Part shown: one piece after another, positions 20,129 to 29,940 of the stretch
How positions within the stretch are numbered: the stretch's first letter is position 1
How the letters are laid out: every line of letters starts with the position of its first letter
Assembly (NCBI RefSeq): GCF_018613325.1
Contig: NZ_JAGGQJ010000004.1
Coordinates: 124,001-188,000, forward strand
Direction: 5' to 3'
Length of the DNA stretch: 64,000 bases
DNA from: Bacillus sp. ISL-34
GTDB lineage: Bacteria; Bacillota; Bacilli; Bacillales; DSM-1321
Notes under the pieces: generated by a model
The model's input: only the letters and a program-made list of their open reading frames with translations
Told to the model about the DNA's origin: nothing
The model's database searches: none
Program-made: the position numbers and the translations under genes

Positions 20129-20506
20129 CTACAGGCCAAACTTGGGCAAAAAGATAATCAATCCAACTATTATAGAAAATATAGCATATATGAATACAGC
20201 TCCCGCTGCAATATCTTTTGCCTGCTTGGCAAGCGGATGGATTTGATCCGTTACCAGGTCCACTACCCTTTCAATCGCTGAATTAACGAGCTCCAACGTA
20301 ATCGTACCGGCTATGGCCGCCAAAATGAAAAGCCACTCCATCCCATTCAATGAGAAGTACCAGCCAAAGAATACGACGATTGCCGTTAACGCGAAATGAA
20401 TCTTGATATTGCGTTCAGTCCGAACAGCCTCCAAAATTCCCTGACAGGCAAAAGAGAAACTTTTTAATAAAGGATACCTTTTTTTACCCTTCTCTTGAAA
20501 GTCCAT
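20129..20506 (-). CDS. dgkA: Undecaprenol/diacylglycerol kinase family protein
   Basis: This is a small integral-membrane kinase of the DgkA family. The Bacillus member acts mainly on undecaprenol, recycling the cell-wall lipid carrier. The 125 residues include the signature [24 protein letters not shown] and three membrane helices. The ATG lies inside the ybeY end (23-nt overlap), with AAGGAG and GGAAG upstream within ybeY. Confidence 0.93.
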   Translation of the reverse strand: MDFQEKGKKRYPLLKSFSFACQGILEAVRTERNIKIHFALTAIVVFFGWYFSLNGMEWLFILAAIAGTITLELVNSAIERVVDLVTDQIHPLAKQAKDIAAGAVFIYAIFSIIVGLIIFLPKFGL

Positions 20507-20960
20507 ATTCTTCCAAGATCTCCTTTTGTTTTGTGAACATCACTTTTTCATCTTCTTCATTCATGTGGTCGAATCCTAATAAATGAAGAAAACCATGCAG
20601 TGCTAAAAATCCAAGCTCCCGGTCAAATGAATGACCATATTCTTCAGCCTGTTCTTTCGTGCGTTCAATCGAAATGATGATATCCCCTAACATGCGGGGC
20701 ATTTCCGCCCCGACAATTTCCACTTCATCTTCTCCCATTTCTTCAAGCGCAAAAGAAATGACATCTGTAGCTGAATCTTTATTACGATATTCTTTATTGA
20801 TTTCCCGAATCCTATCATTGTCAACAAATGTAACGGACAGCTCGGTGTCTTTTTCAATGTTTTCTTTTCTTGCCGCAAATTGCAGAATGCTTTCAACAAG
20901 GTGCTGGGCTTCCTCCGTTACTTCATTCGTTTCATCCATTAAATCGATAGCTAAAATCAT
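20484..20960 (-). CDS. ybeY: Endoribonuclease YbeY (16S rRNA maturation)
   Basis: This zinc metalloprotein is needed for rRNA 3' end maturation and ribosome quality control. The signature [11 protein letters not shown] near residues 122-132 gives the three metal-binding histidines, preceded by [10 protein letters not shown]. The 158 residues are the usual length. Its ATG overlaps the pgpH stop as ATGA, and it overlaps dgkA at its end, so the three are tightly coupled. Confidence 0.95.
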   Translation of the reverse strand: MILAIDLMDETNEVTEEAQHLVESILQFAARKENIEKDTELSVTFVDNDRIREINKEYRNKDSATDVISFALEEMGEDEVEIVGAEMPRMLGDIIISIERTKEQAEEYGHSFDRELGFLALHGFLHLLGFDHMNEEDEKVMFTKQKEILEEYGLSREG

Positions 20961-23122
20961 TCTTTCACCTTCTGTCCTAATTTATCCGACTCCGGATATT
21001 CAATCCTGGAGTGGAAGATACCATTAAGCGATTCACATAAGGAATGCTTCACGATACTCAATTCTCTCATAGTAATGTCACATTCATCAAATTGACCATC
21101 AGAAATCCTGTCCTGAATGATGAAACTTACCAGCTCTTCAATCTTCTCCGGAGTTGGGTGCTTCATCGATCTCACTGCAGCTTCCACGCTATCGGCTATG
21201 CCGATGACGGCTACTTCCTTCATTACCGCCCTCGGTCCGGGATATCGGTAGTCCGCTTCGAGTGTGGACTCATCCAGTTTTTTTGCCTTATGGTAGAAAA
21301 ATTTCAATAAGGTGGTCCCATGATGCTGCTCTGCAATATCCACAATCTCTTTCGGGAATTTGTGACTGCGAAGCATCTCCCCGCCATCTACGGCATGGGC
21401 AATGATGATATCCCTGCTCGTTTCCGGCTGCAGCCGATCATGCGGGTTCTCTTCATTCATCTGATTTTCGATGAATAAATGCGGCCGCTTCGTTTTACCG
21501 ATATCATGATAATAACTGCCGACCCTTGCCAGCAATCCATTCGACCCGATGGCTTCACAAGCCGATTCCGCCAAATTGGCGACCATCACGCTATGATGAT
21601 ATGTCCCCGGAGCCTCAATCAAGATCCTCCGCAGTAAAGGATGATTGGGATTCGCGAGCTCGATAAGCTTAATCGATGATAAGATCCCGAAACCAGCCTC
21701 GAAAAACGGTAAGAGGCCCATTGTCAAAACGGCTGCACCCACTCCAGAACCCATCGCAGCAGCAGCATAATACAAGTACTCCATTCTAGTATAATGGCTG
21801 TCCATAATAAAGATGAGCGAAAAAACAAATGCCATATTGATTAAAGCCAATAGCAGCCCTGCTACCAGCACCTTTGATTTGAAATTGGGCCTGGATAGAA
21901 TGATGATTGCCGTCAATCCCCCGAAAATGATATATAGCCCCATAGAGAAATCCAGATTTCCAGGTGTATCACCATTAAATATAATCGTACCATACGAACC
22001 TAACAAGATGATCATTGCTACCGCTAACTTATCATTCAATAATATCTTGATGAGCATCGCCGCCATGGCACCCGGGAAAATGTATTCCAAGTTCGAGTTT
22101 TTCAGGTCTGCCAGAATGCTGACCGTTTTCATGGTAGCCATTGAAAGGATGAAGACAAGACTGAAGATCAATAACTGATTGTACTTGTTATCCTTTTTGG
22201 AAATGGAATAGGAGAAAAAGTAATAAAAAGCGGCAAAAGTCAGGAATATGAATAACAGCAGGCCGATATACGGGTAAATGGTAGACTCCGTATTTAAGAA
22301 TCCTGCCAGTTCAAGCTGCCTATATACTTCCCTGTCCACTAATTGATTTTCTTCAACGATGATCTGACCTTGAAGGATCCTGATCGGCTCCACGCTTTCA
22401 ACCGCTTTCCTTCGCTGTTCCTCGGTTTTGTCCTTATCGAAAAATACATTCTGGATGATTGCCGTACGCGCAAGGGAAGTCGAGGCTTTTATCATATCGC
22501 CGCTAATGCTCATATAACCCAATTCCTCTACAACCTTTTTCTTGGCATTTTCGACGTCACTTGCAGCGATTCGGGAGCTCATCACATTATTCACGGCAGT
22601 AATGGTTGAATCTTTCGCTATTTTCAACTCATCTTCATCAGCCTGCACTAATGCTAGGAAAACGGATTCCTCGATATTTTTATTCACTTCATCGGTCAAT
22701 TTTTCTTTTAATATGGAAACTTTTTGAGCATCCGTCTTTACGGTCTCTTTTTTATCCTCATTTTCTTTATGATCTTCATCGGGGTCCGTTTCTTTATTCA
22801 CCTCTATCGCTGAATCGAAAATGGATGAAATCAGATCGACTTTATTTTTGGCATATTCTTTTTTTAAAGAATAAACATCAGCCACCTGTTTTGAAATCTC
22901 TTCTTTTTCCTGTTCCGTCTTATAGGTATCTTCCACAGTCTTGGTTGAACGGATCGTTTGTTCTGCAGGCTTAAACAGCTCTACCTGGACCCTTTCCGGC
23001 TTAACATTGGAGAACATTAACACATAAGCAAACAAACCAAGTATGATGAACAATAGCACCTGAAAAAAGCGATGGACCAACAGCCCTTTTATTTGAGTGA
23101 AAAATTTCTGGATACGATTCAA
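20957..23122 (-). CDS. pgpH: Cyclic-di-AMP phosphodiesterase PgpH (7TM-HD protein)
   Basis: PgpH degrades c-di-AMP to pApA. The 721 residues contain an N-terminal helix (about 20-38), a large extracytoplasmic region (about 45-280), seven membrane helices (about 284-475) and a cytoplasmic HD domain with H510, HD at 539-540 (YYHDIGK) and EQHHGTT. A TTG start follows AGGAGG at good spacing. Because phoH upstream ends in a terminator, pgpH probably has its own promoter, which I could not define. It leads ybeY-dgkA-cdd-era. Confidence 0.95.
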   Translation of the reverse strand: MNRIQKFFTQIKGLLVHRFFQVLLFIILGLFAYVLMFSNVKPERVQVELFKPAEQTIRSTKTVEDTYKTEQEKEEISKQVADVYSLKKEYAKNKVDLISSIFDSAIEVNKETDPDEDHKENEDKKETVKTDAQKVSILKEKLTDEVNKNIEESVFLALVQADEDELKIAKDSTITAVNNVMSSRIAASDVENAKKKVVEELGYMSISGDMIKASTSLARTAIIQNVFFDKDKTEEQRRKAVESVEPIRILQGQIIVEENQLVDREVYRQLELAGFLNTESTIYPYIGLLLFIFLTFAAFYYFFSYSISKKDNKYNQLLIFSLVFILSMATMKTVSILADLKNSNLEYIFPGAMAAMLIKILLNDKLAVAMIILLGSYGTIIFNGDTPGNLDFSMGLYIIFGGLTAIIILSRPNFKSKVLVAGLLLALINMAFVFSLIFIMDSHYTRMEYLYYAAAAMGSGVGAAVLTMGLLPFFEAGFGILSSIKLIELANPNHPLLRRILIEAPGTYHHSVMVANLAESACEAIGSNGLLARVGSYYHDIGKTKRPHLFIENQMNEENPHDRLQPETSRDIIIAHAVDGGEMLRSHKFPKEIVDIAEQHHGTTLLKFFYHKAKKLDESTLEADYRYPGPRAVMKEVAVIGIADSVEAAVRSMKHPTPEKIEELVSFIIQDRISDGQFDECDITMRELSIVKHSLCESLNGIFHSRIEYPESDKLGQKVKE

Positions 23123-23279
23123 GGAAGGTCCTCCTAATAAAAATGATGTTTATTATTCTAGATATGTAAAATCATAACAGTTTTTATGTGAATTTTCACC
23201 TTCGTATCGATAAATGTAAAGCTTCTTTCATTCCAAATCCACTTTTTCACCATAAATTTTTTTATTCAGGCACATCACG

Positions 23280-23311
23280 AAAAATCCGCCGATTGAAATG
23301 GCGGATTTTTT
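23280..23311 (-). terminator. Terminator of yqfC-yqfD-phoH
   Basis: GAAAAATCCGCC and GGCGGATTTTTTC form a strong hairpin directly after the phoH stop codon. Confidence 0.85.
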
Positions 23312-23312
23312 C

Positions 23313-24275
23313 TTATGACTTCGCCTGCTCGTAAGCAGTAATGATTTTGGCGACAAGCGGATGTCTTACAACATCACTTTGTTCAAAATAAACAAAGGAA
23401 AGGCCTTTAACATTCTTCAAGATCTCTTCCACCCTGACAAGACCCGACTTCATGCCTTTTGGAAGGTCAATCTGGGTCCGATCTCCCGTAATGACCATTT
23501 TCGATCCGAAACCAAGCCTGGTCAAGAACATCTTCATTTGGGCTTCCGTCGTATTCTGGGCTTCATCCAATATGACAAAGGCATCTTCAAGCGTACGGCC
23601 CCTCATATAAGCCAGAGGAGCTATTTCGATCGTTCCGCGCTCTATCATCCTTTGCGTCTGTTCCATCCCTAGAAGGTCATGGAGAGCGTCATACAGCGGA
23701 CGTAGATAAGGATCTACCTTTTCCTTCAGATCACCTGGCAGAAAACCAAGGCTTTCCCCTGCTTCGACGGCAGGCCGTGTCAGGATGATCCGTTTAACAT
23801 GTCCATTTTTCAATGCATTGATGGCCATCACTACAGCAAGATAGGTCTTCCCGGTTCCGGCAGGCCCAATTCCAAATACAAGGTCCTGTTTCTTTATTGC
23901 CTGGATATAGTATCTCTGCCCGATTGTTTTGACTTTAATGGATTTCCCCTTAGCCGTTTTAGCGATTTCCTCATCATATAATTCACCGAAATACTCCAAT
24001 GTGCCTTTTCTTGCCAATTCAATTGCATAAAGCACATCTCTGGAACTGATTGCAATTCCTTTTCTCACCACTGTCAATAATGCCTTGAGGATTTCCTCAC
24101 CCATCGTCACCCGCCCGATATCCCCGGCAACACTAACCGCTTCACCTCGGGTTATGACGGAAATGCCTAACTCCTCTTCGAGCACTTTTACATTTGAATC
24201 TCCATTGCCCAATAAAGCGATCGCTTCATTGGGTGATTCTATTTCGAGCTTAATTACTTTCACATCATCTGCCAT
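23313..24275 (-). CDS. phoH: PhoH family ATPase
   Basis: This is a cytoplasmic P-loop ATPase of the PhoH/YqfE type, related to the N-terminal half of superfamily I helicases and implicated in RNA metabolism; its precise role in Bacillus is unsettled. The 320 residues have an N-terminal KH-like region (about 1-100), Walker A GPAGTGKT (137-144) and Walker B with VILDEAQNT. The ribosome binding site AAGGAG is formed by the last codons of yqfD, so the gene is coupled to the sporulation pair yqfC-yqfD. Confidence 0.93.
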   Translation of the reverse strand: MADDVKVIKLEIESPNEAIALLGNGDSNVKVLEEELGISVITRGEAVSVAGDIGRVTMGEEILKALLTVVRKGIAISSRDVLYAIELARKGTLEYFGELYDEEIAKTAKGKSIKVKTIGQRYYIQAIKKQDLVFGIGPAGTGKTYLAVVMAINALKNGHVKRIILTRPAVEAGESLGFLPGDLKEKVDPYLRPLYDALHDLLGMEQTQRMIERGTIEIAPLAYMRGRTLEDAFVILDEAQNTTEAQMKMFLTRLGFGSKMVITGDRTQIDLPKGMKSGLVRVEEILKNVKGLSFVYFEQSDVVRHPLVAKIITAYEQAKS

Positions 24276-24278
24276 TCG

Positions 24279-25466
24279 TTAGTCTCCTTGAATGATTGGC
24301 TGGCCAATCGCTATATCTTCAATAACTTGGTAATGTATAGATAATTTAACTTTACCATTCTCCATGCTTTCGTGCAAAATTTTTTCTTCGACGATTTCAT
24401 CTTCCTCGTCTAAGTGCTTTTTCAATTCAGCTTTAGCCATTTTCCTGCCTTCCTCCACGGCTTGTTTCTCCGTATAACTGCGTACAATATCTTCCTTGCT
24501 CCTTAAGGTCACTTGTTTATAGGAAATGGGCAGTTCCCATTGAAGAAAGTGAAACGGCCTCACTGTCGTTTCTTTTTCCTGTTTTTCATATCCCGGATCC
24601 TTGAAACCCCATACCGGAAGGGAAAAGCCCCCCATTTTTAAAAAGTGCCTGCTCGTTTCATCTCCGTTAAAAACAGAAAACTTGGTTTTTAACGGAACCT
24701 CCACTTTCGCTTTATACCACGTTTTCCCTTTTATTACTCCCTGTGCGGATACAATTTCCTGTTTATCCTCTTTTCCAATCAATCCTGAAACAAGAAGCTG
24801 TCCCTTTCCTACATAATCATTCACATTAACAATAGATTGTCCTTTTTCAACGAACATATCAGTGATGATCGCTTTTTTTGAAGCTACCAAATTCTGTGGA
24901 GATGTTTTCTCGACCTCTTTAGGCTGCCGTTTTTCTACAACCCGAAAATGGTATGTCGTTCCCTTTAGCTCTACCCCTACCCATGTCAATGCACCAATCC
25001 GGTCCGACAGCTTACGCTGAATCGTATCCACATCATCAACAAAGAATTGCACTTTACCGATCTTCACGCCCATCTTGTCCAATTCTTTCCGGATGGCATG
25101 CTCGGTTGCCGGTTTGGCATCTTGAACCTCGATGCCCCATACCATATTGGAAAGCACAAATATGCAAAGCAGGAAAGCGATCATCCCCGCTAAAAACCCG
25201 CTGTTTTTCATGACTCTCTTCAATAGGAAAGGGAAACCCTTTCCCTTCATGAACTTTACTTTACAATCGCTCTTACGCATGACCTGACGGAGTTTTGGGA
25301 TATCCCTGACATCCATATGGAAAATCAGGGCTTCACTTCCGACACGCTTCACTTCCCAGATATGAAGTCCCCTTCTCGTCAGCATATTAATCAGCCGTTC
25401 TGAACCTTTGCCATAAGCCTTCACCTTTACATAGCCTGTATAATAGTTTGTCCATTGGTTTTTCAT
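24279..25466 (-). CDS. yqfD: Sporulation protein YqfD
   Basis: This is a sigma-E regulon membrane protein conserved in spore formers. Of 395 residues, the N-terminal part is basic and cytoplasmic (YTGYVKVKAYGKGSERLINMLTRRG), one membrane helix lies near 90-112 (SGFLAGMIAFLLCIFVLSNMVWG), and the rest is extracytoplasmic. In the forespore-facing space it may act with stage III/IV engulfment or cortex factors, but its mechanism is unknown. GGGAGGTC precedes the ATG; yqfC lies 15 bp upstream. Confidence 0.92.
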   Translation of the reverse strand: MKNQWTNYYTGYVKVKAYGKGSERLINMLTRRGLHIWEVKRVGSEALIFHMDVRDIPKLRQVMRKSDCKVKFMKGKGFPFLLKRVMKNSGFLAGMIAFLLCIFVLSNMVWGIEVQDAKPATEHAIRKELDKMGVKIGKVQFFVDDVDTIQRKLSDRIGALTWVGVELKGTTYHFRVVEKRQPKEVEKTSPQNLVASKKAIITDMFVEKGQSIVNVNDYVGKGQLLVSGLIGKEDKQEIVSAQGVIKGKTWYKAKVEVPLKTKFSVFNGDETSRHFLKMGGFSLPVWGFKDPGYEKQEKETTVRPFHFLQWELPISYKQVTLRSKEDIVRSYTEKQAVEEGRKMAKAELKKHLDEEDEIVEEKILHESMENGKVKLSIHYQVIEDIAIGQPIIQGD

Positions 25467-25481
25467 GGAGACCTCCCGGGA

Positions 25482-25766
25482 TCATTCATTGATAAAATAA
25501 ACCTTGTCAATTTTGCCTTCGAGCATGATTTCTTCCGGCAAAATCGTCTTTATGACAAAGGCATTTCCCTTTATCAGCAACTGCCCATTTTTCAGCATCA
25601 ATCGCACTTCGCTGTCTGTAAAAGCCAATAAGCCACGATGGTTTTCAATATAAATATGTAATTGTCCGATCATTGTAATTCGCGGCAGGTCCATCATGAC
25701 ATCTTGCGGAAGGTCCATTGTTTTGGTCATAAGCTGTTTCACTTTTTTTCCCCAATTGCGTGCCAT
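25482..25766 (-). CDS. yqfC: Sporulation protein YqfC
   Basis: A 94-residue protein of the YabP/YqfC family: beta-rich, with the conserved core LPRITMIGQLHIYIENHRGLLAFTDSEVRL. In B. subtilis yqfC-yqfD is transcribed by sigma-E in the mother cell. The ribosome binding site AAAGGGGG, about 9 nt before the ATG, is part of the 3' arm of an upstream terminator hairpin. The ATG immediately follows the terminator T-run. This layout means only transcripts starting at or after the hairpin loop should be translated well. Confidence 0.92.
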   Translation of the reverse strand: MARNWGKKVKQLMTKTMDLPQDVMMDLPRITMIGQLHIYIENHRGLLAFTDSEVRLMLKNGQLLIKGNAFVIKTILPEEIMLEGKIDKVYFINE

Positions 25767-25771
25767 AAAAA

Positions 25772-25814
25772 AGAACCCCCTTTCATCTCAATGTATGAAA
25801 TGAAAGAGGGTTCT
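25772..25814 (-). terminator. Hairpin terminator overlapping the yqfC leader
   Basis: Arms at 25772-25786 and 25800-25814 form a 15-bp stem with one mismatch around a 13-nt loop, followed on the minus strand by TTTTTT. It would end transcription arriving from nfeD-floA-yqfB and hides the yqfC ribosome binding site. Confidence 0.85.
25790..25797 (-). promoter_or_regulatory. Candidate sigma-E -10 element of yqfC-yqfD
   Basis: CATACATT on the minus strand matches the sigma-E -10 consensus CATACAnT and lies in the loop of the terminator hairpin. No good ATATT-type -35 is visible at 13-15 bp, so the call rests on the -10 and on the known sigma-E control of yqfC in B. subtilis. Confidence 0.5.
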
Positions 25815-25894
25815 AGCACAAAATTATAAGTGAATGAAAGTCTATTTTTTCATGCTCATTTAATGACGGGCCTAAAAAAGCCCGGGGCTCCGAA

Positions 25895-26386
25895 TCACCT
25901 TCTGGACCTCTGAAGACTTCTCTTCGCCCTTGGCGGTCCCAGCACTTCTGACATGATGATGCCATCAATCAGCTGCTTTTTGCCAAAAGACGTTCCTTTG
26001 CGATAGACCGGACTGTTATTATCAGAAATCGTTGATGTAAGTTGATCTGCCTTCGCTTTTTGATATAAACGCTCTTGATCGTACTTCTGCTGAATCCGTC
26101 TAAGCTCCGCAATCCTTTCATTCGCTTCGTTCTTCGTCTCATCGATCACTTCAACAGCCTGTGTTGCCTGCTGATCGACTTTCCTTACGGGAGCGGGTGC
26201 AGGCCTTTGCTGCTGATCCCCTTGCATTTCACCTTGAAGCTCCCGCATGACCTCCTGCCATTTCTTTTTCGGAGGCGTGTTAGGATCTTGAGCCTGTTTT
26301 TTCTTTCCTAACATGGACGTTAAAATACCGATCAAGACAATGATAAGGAATGGGTTCTTGAGAAAGAAATCAATAAAATCTCCCAT
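25895..26386 (-). CDS. yqfB: YqfB-like membrane-anchored protein
   Basis: This is a 163-residue protein of unknown function. It has an N-terminal hydrophobic helix (about 9-25, FLKNPFLIIVLIGILTSML), then a Lys/Gln-rich linker and a coiled-coil-like charged segment (about 80-115), ending in a basic tail with VLGPPRAKRSLQRSRR. It is named by position: it follows floA in the sigma-W operon where B. subtilis has yqfB. Sequence identity to that gene could not be checked. AAGGAAGG precedes the ATG. Confidence 0.65.
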   Translation of the reverse strand: MGDFIDFFLKNPFLIIVLIGILTSMLGKKKQAQDPNTPPKKKWQEVMRELQGEMQGDQQQRPAPAPVRKVDQQATQAVEVIDETKNEANERIAELRRIQQKYDQERLYQKAKADQLTSTISDNNSPVYRKGTSFGKKQLIDGIIMSEVLGPPRAKRSLQRSRR

Positions 26387-26408
26387 TTAAAGACCTTCCT
26401 TCCCTGAC

Positions 26409-27416
26409 CTAATTATTATTATGGTTATTGTTGTTATCTTTTGGATTTTCGGATATTTTACTGATGGAACCGCGCATATCCGTATCGGCCGTGATATTTT
26501 GGATATTCATATAATCCATCACTCCAAGGTTTCCGCTTTTCAGTGCATCGGCCATGGCCAGCGGAACTTCCGCTTCGGATTGAACAACCTTCGCTCTCAT
26601 TTCCTGAACTCGGGCAACCATTTCCTGTTCAAGTGCAACAGCCATCGCACGGCGTTCTTCGGCCTTTGCCTGGGCTATTTTCTTATCCGCCTCGGCTTGG
26701 TCCGTTTGTAATATGGCCCCGATATTTTTACCGATATCCACTTCAGCGATATCAATGGAAAGAATTTCGAATGCCGTCCCTGAATCCAATCCTTTTGATA
26801 AAACCGTTCTTGAAATCAAATCGGGATGTTCCAGTACATCCGTGTGCATTTTAGAAGCACCGATGGTCGATACGATCCCTTCCCCTACACGGGCAATGAT
26901 CGTCTCTTCACCGGCACCACCGACCAGGCGTTCAATGTTGGCACGGACCGTAATCCTTGCCTTCGCTTTCACTTCAATACCATTCATCGCTACACCTGAG
27001 ATGAACGGAGTTTCGATCACTTTCGGATTAACGCTCATTTGAACAGCCTGCAAGACATCACGACCGGCAAGGTCAATAGCTGCACCCCGTTCGAAAGGTA
27101 ACGTGATATTGGCGCGTTCTGCAGCAATTAATGCATTCACCACTCGATCGACATTACCGCCTGCAAGGTAATGGCTCTCCAATTGATTCGTTGAAACATT
27201 TATCCCAGCCTTATGGGCCTTGATAAGAGGATTGACGACCCTGCTTGGTATAACACGGCGAAGCCTCATCCCAACTAATGTAAATATACTGATTTTGACT
27301 CCTGCCGCTAAAGCGGAAATCCATAACATTACTGGTACGAATGTGAAAAACACTGCCAATACGATGATAGCAGCAATCACTGCCAGTACAATAAATATCG
27401 TTCCTGAAGTTATCAC
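26409..27416 (-). CDS. floA: Flotillin-like protein FloA
   Basis: This scaffold of functional membrane microdomains affects membrane fluidity and the localisation of signalling proteins. The 335 residues have an N-terminal membrane hairpin (about 5-50), an SPFH-type domain (about 55-240) and a coiled-coil Glu/Ala-rich region ([29 protein letters not shown]). The start is GTG; GGAAGG lies about 12 nt upstream. It is cotranscribed with nfeD and downstream yqfB from the sigma-W promoter. Confidence 0.95.
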   Translation of the reverse strand: MITSGTIFIVLAVIAAIIVLAVFFTFVPVMLWISALAAGVKISIFTLVGMRLRRVIPSRVVNPLIKAHKAGINVSTNQLESHYLAGGNVDRVVNALIAAERANITLPFERGAAIDLAGRDVLQAVQMSVNPKVIETPFISGVAMNGIEVKAKARITVRANIERLVGGAGEETIIARVGEGIVSTIGASKMHTDVLEHPDLISRTVLSKGLDSGTAFEILSIDIAEVDIGKNIGAILQTDQAEADKKIAQAKAEERRAMAVALEQEMVARVQEMRAKVVQSEAEVPLAMADALKSGNLGVMDYMNIQNITADTDMRGSISKISENPKDNNNNHNNN

Positions 27417-27448
27417 TTAATGATTCATCCTTCCTGTATCTTTTAATT

Positions 27449-28774
27449 TTAATTTGAATCCGGAATTTCCCGGACGACTACCCTTGATCCTTCAACTTTA
27501 ACGATAATGATTGATGAACCTTTGGAAATAAAGCTTCCTTCGGTCACGACATCCACTCTTTCCTCTTTGACCAAAGCTGTTCCTGAAGGCCTCAAATCTG
27601 TAAGGGCCTTCCCTTCTACACCTAATAAATCCAAACGATTCGGATTGCTCACATACCCTTGTTCCGTTTTTGTTGCATCGGTTAATATCATTTTCCTGAA
27701 AAATTTCATCTGTTTTCCAAACACCTTTACAAGTAGGATGAATACCAAAATGGATACGGTGACCGCAATTAGCAAGGATATCGTCATATGGACCGGATCT
27801 CCTGTGGCGAGGAACAGACTCCCCACTATCGCTGTAAATCCGAGCAGCCCGATAATCCCCCCTGGGATAAAAAATTCAATGAGTACGAGTATGACCCCAA
27901 TGATGAACATCGCTAACGATTCGTATCCGGTGATACCTGCGACAAGATGGCCATAGAAGAATAAGACAAGACTGGTGATTCCAATGACCCCCGGAATTCC
28001 AAAACCGGGTGAAAACAATTCCATCACAATCCCGATTCCCGCAATCGTCAATAAAATGGGAACGACGATCGGGTTAGTCAAAAAGCGGGCAAGTTTCTCG
28101 GGAAAGCTTTCTTCGGTTGACCGAATATCAGCATCCTCAACTCCAAGTATACTATACAGCTCCGCTTTCCCAGAGACGGTGCCTTCACTATATCCAGCTT
28201 TTTTTGCCTGTTCAGCTGTAAATGTCAGCAGCTTCCCTTTTTCCGCTCCATATTCGGGTAGATCGATGTCAACATCCGCCATCGCCTGGGCGTATATGGG
28301 ATCACGTCCATTTTGTTCTGCAGCAGTCTTCATGGCAGCTAACCAATAAGATTGCGCTTTCTTACCTGCAGCGTTCCCTGTTGAATCAATCACAGCCGCA
28401 GATCCCATGGTGGCACTCGGAACCATATAGATCTCATCTGCACTTAGAGAAATGTATGCCCCTGCAGATAAAGCCCTGTTATTGACGTAGGCAACTGTCT
28501 TGATTGGTGAATCGGACAGTAACTTTGCAATTTCCCCTGCTGCATCCACAGCACCTCCAGGGGTATTCACCTCGAAAACGACAAGATCTGCATCAGCTGC
28601 TTCAGCAGTGGTCAGCGCGCGTTCCAAAAAGGCCGAGAGTCCCTTTTCCACCGTTTCTTCAATTGGAACATGGTAAACGATCTTCCCATTTGCAGATACC
28701 GTCGATCCCCCAAAAGAACACATGGTGAACAGCAATCCAAATAAGAGTACAGATAAATAACGCCAAATTTTCAA
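27449..28774 (-). CDS. nfeD: NfeD-type membrane serine protease (YqeZ)
   Basis: This is the long form of NfeD, the usual flotillin partner. The 441 residues begin with a signal peptide (about 1-28) and continue with a ClpP-like protease domain (EVNTPGGAVDAAGEIAKLL; nucleophile Ser in ALSAGAYISLSADEIYMVPSATMGSAA). Four or five membrane helices (about 235-350) and a C-terminal OB-fold (about 375-441) follow. The TTG start follows AAAGGGGG. It is the first gene of the sigma-W operon nfeD-floA-yqfB, which in Bacillus protects against membrane-active antimicrobials. Confidence 0.94.
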   Translation of the reverse strand: MKIWRYLSVLLFGLLFTMCSFGGSTVSANGKIVYHVPIEETVEKGLSAFLERALTTAEAADADLVVFEVNTPGGAVDAAGEIAKLLSDSPIKTVAYVNNRALSAGAYISLSADEIYMVPSATMGSAAVIDSTGNAAGKKAQSYWLAAMKTAAEQNGRDPIYAQAMADVDIDLPEYGAEKGKLLTFTAEQAKKAGYSEGTVSGKAELYSILGVEDADIRSTEESFPEKLARFLTNPIVVPILLTIAGIGIVMELFSPGFGIPGVIGITSLVLFFYGHLVAGITGYESLAMFIIGVILVLIEFFIPGGIIGLLGFTAIVGSLFLATGDPVHMTISLLIAVTVSILVFILLVKVFGKQMKFFRKMILTDATKTEQGYVSNPNRLDLLGVEGKALTDLRPSGTALVKEERVDVVTEGSFISKGSSIIIVKVEGSRVVVREIPDSN

Positions 28775-28911
28775 CGGAACGCCCCCTTTCCCGTATTAAA
28801 CGCGGTAGGTGCCTCCAATATTCAGGAGGAAAACATACCAGTAAATTCAGCACTCAACTAAATTCGAATAAGGAGCAAATGAAGCAACCCTCTACTCTGT
28901 TCTTTAGTTAT

Positions 28912-28937
28912 TACGTATGTATATGAAAAAGGTTTCA
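28912..28937 (-). promoter_or_regulatory. Sigma-W promoter of nfeD-floA-yqfB
   Basis: TGAAAC (28932-28937) and CGTA (28912-28915) are separated by exactly 16 bp, matching the sigma-W consensus, about 135 bp upstream of nfeD. B. subtilis yqeZ-yqfA-yqfB is a known sigma-W operon. Confidence 0.88.
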
Positions 28938-29020
28938 AAAAAAGCAGATAAAATTAAAAGTGCCCCTATTATCTTGGGCTTCGTTTCAATAATATACGCA
29001 TAAAATTCATGAAATACACA

Positions 29021-29047
29021 AAAACCACAGGCAATTTGCCTGCGGTT
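29021..29047 (-). terminator. Terminator of rpsU-yqeY
   Basis: AACCGCAGGC and GCCTGTGGTT pair with one G-T mismatch pair; the stem is followed on the minus strand by TTTGTGTATTTC. Confidence 0.75.
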
Positions 29048-29072
29048 AGGTTTCGAGTTTTAAGTTTAGAGT

Positions 29073-29516
29073 TTAAGATAGATGTTGTTGTACTAATTTG
29101 TTTACTAGAGAACCATCCGCTTTACCTTTAACTTTAGGCATTAAAGCTCCCATAACTCGGCCCATATCTGCTTTGGATGTTGCATTGACTTCCTCAATCG
29201 TTTGTTTAACGATTTTAGAAATGTCTTCTTCTGAAAGTTGCTCAGGCATATATGCCTCTACGTATACTAGTTCGGTGCGGACTTTATCCACGAGATCTGA
29301 ACGACCTGCGTTTTCAAACTCCTGGAGGGAGTCTTTGCGTTGTTTTAATTCGCGAGAGAGCACTGTCAATTCTTCATCATCTGTTAAATCTTGTCTCTGC
29401 TTCAGGGCTTCGTTTTGAATAGAAGCTTTCAGCATCCGAATAACAGATAGTTTGTCCTTTTCCTTGTTCTTCATCGCTTGTTTCATATCATTATTTAAAC
29501 GCTCGAGAAGACTCAT
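29073..29516 (-). CDS. yqeY: GatB/YqeY domain protein
   Basis: A 147-residue all-helical protein of the YqeY family, which resembles the tail domain of the GatB amidotransferase subunit and may bind tRNA. Signature segments are [25 protein letters not shown] and [25 protein letters not shown]. It lies 14 bp after rpsU on the same transcript, the standard Firmicute arrangement. Its cellular role is not known. Confidence 0.93.
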   Translation of the reverse strand: MSLLERLNNDMKQAMKNKEKDKLSVIRMLKASIQNEALKQRQDLTDDEELTVLSRELKQRKDSLQEFENAGRSDLVDKVRTELVYVEAYMPEQLSEEDISKIVKQTIEEVNATSKADMGRVMGALMPKVKGKADGSLVNKLVQQHLS

Positions 29517-29530
29517 CTTTCCACCCTCTC

Positions 29531-29704
29531 TTAGAATTTACGTTTTCTTGCAGCTTCAGACTTTTTCTTACGTTTTACGCTTGGTTTTTCATAAAATTCA
29601 CGCTTCCTAGCTTCCTGAAGCGATCCTGCTTTAGATACAGTACGTTTGAAACGACGAAGAGCATCTTCAAGCGATTCGTTTTTACGAACGACGGTTTTAG
29701 ACAT
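29531..29704 (-). CDS. rpsU: 30S ribosomal protein S21
   Basis: This is a 57-residue very basic ribosomal protein: [20 protein letters not shown] at the start and a Lys/Arg-rich tail. The start at 29704 gives the canonical N-terminus and has GGAGGGAGGG upstream; an extended in-frame start at 29731 lacks homology. First gene of rpsU-yqeY. Confidence 0.97.
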   Translation of the reverse strand: MSKTVVRKNESLEDALRRFKRTVSKAGSLQEARKREFYEKPSVKRKKKSEAARKRKF

Positions 29705-29940
29705 CTCTTTCCCTCCCTCCGAAAACAACACACTAACTCAAGTTGTCAACATGTTATACATGTACTAAACAATTATAATATATCATCTTTAGCAGGTCAA
29801 CCAATAAAATCAAACTTATTTTGAATATCATCATGTTATTATCATAATTTTTCACTAAAATATCATTCAACTTGCATGGTAATCCAATTTATGGCATGTC
29901 TCCCGTTAATGGGCCATAAGCTTACTAAGAGGTGACAGTC

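Noticed and set aside
25864..25890. Short GC-rich hairpin (AGCCCCGGGCT then TTTTTT) just after yqfB
   Set aside because: The stem is only about 4 bp; the strong terminator 50 bp further on accounts for the end of the unit, so it was not listed as a separate terminator.
28775..29072. Possible small gene between nfeD and yqeY
   Set aside because: No frame with a ribosome binding site; the gap is explained by the sigma-W promoter, its leader and the yqeY terminator.
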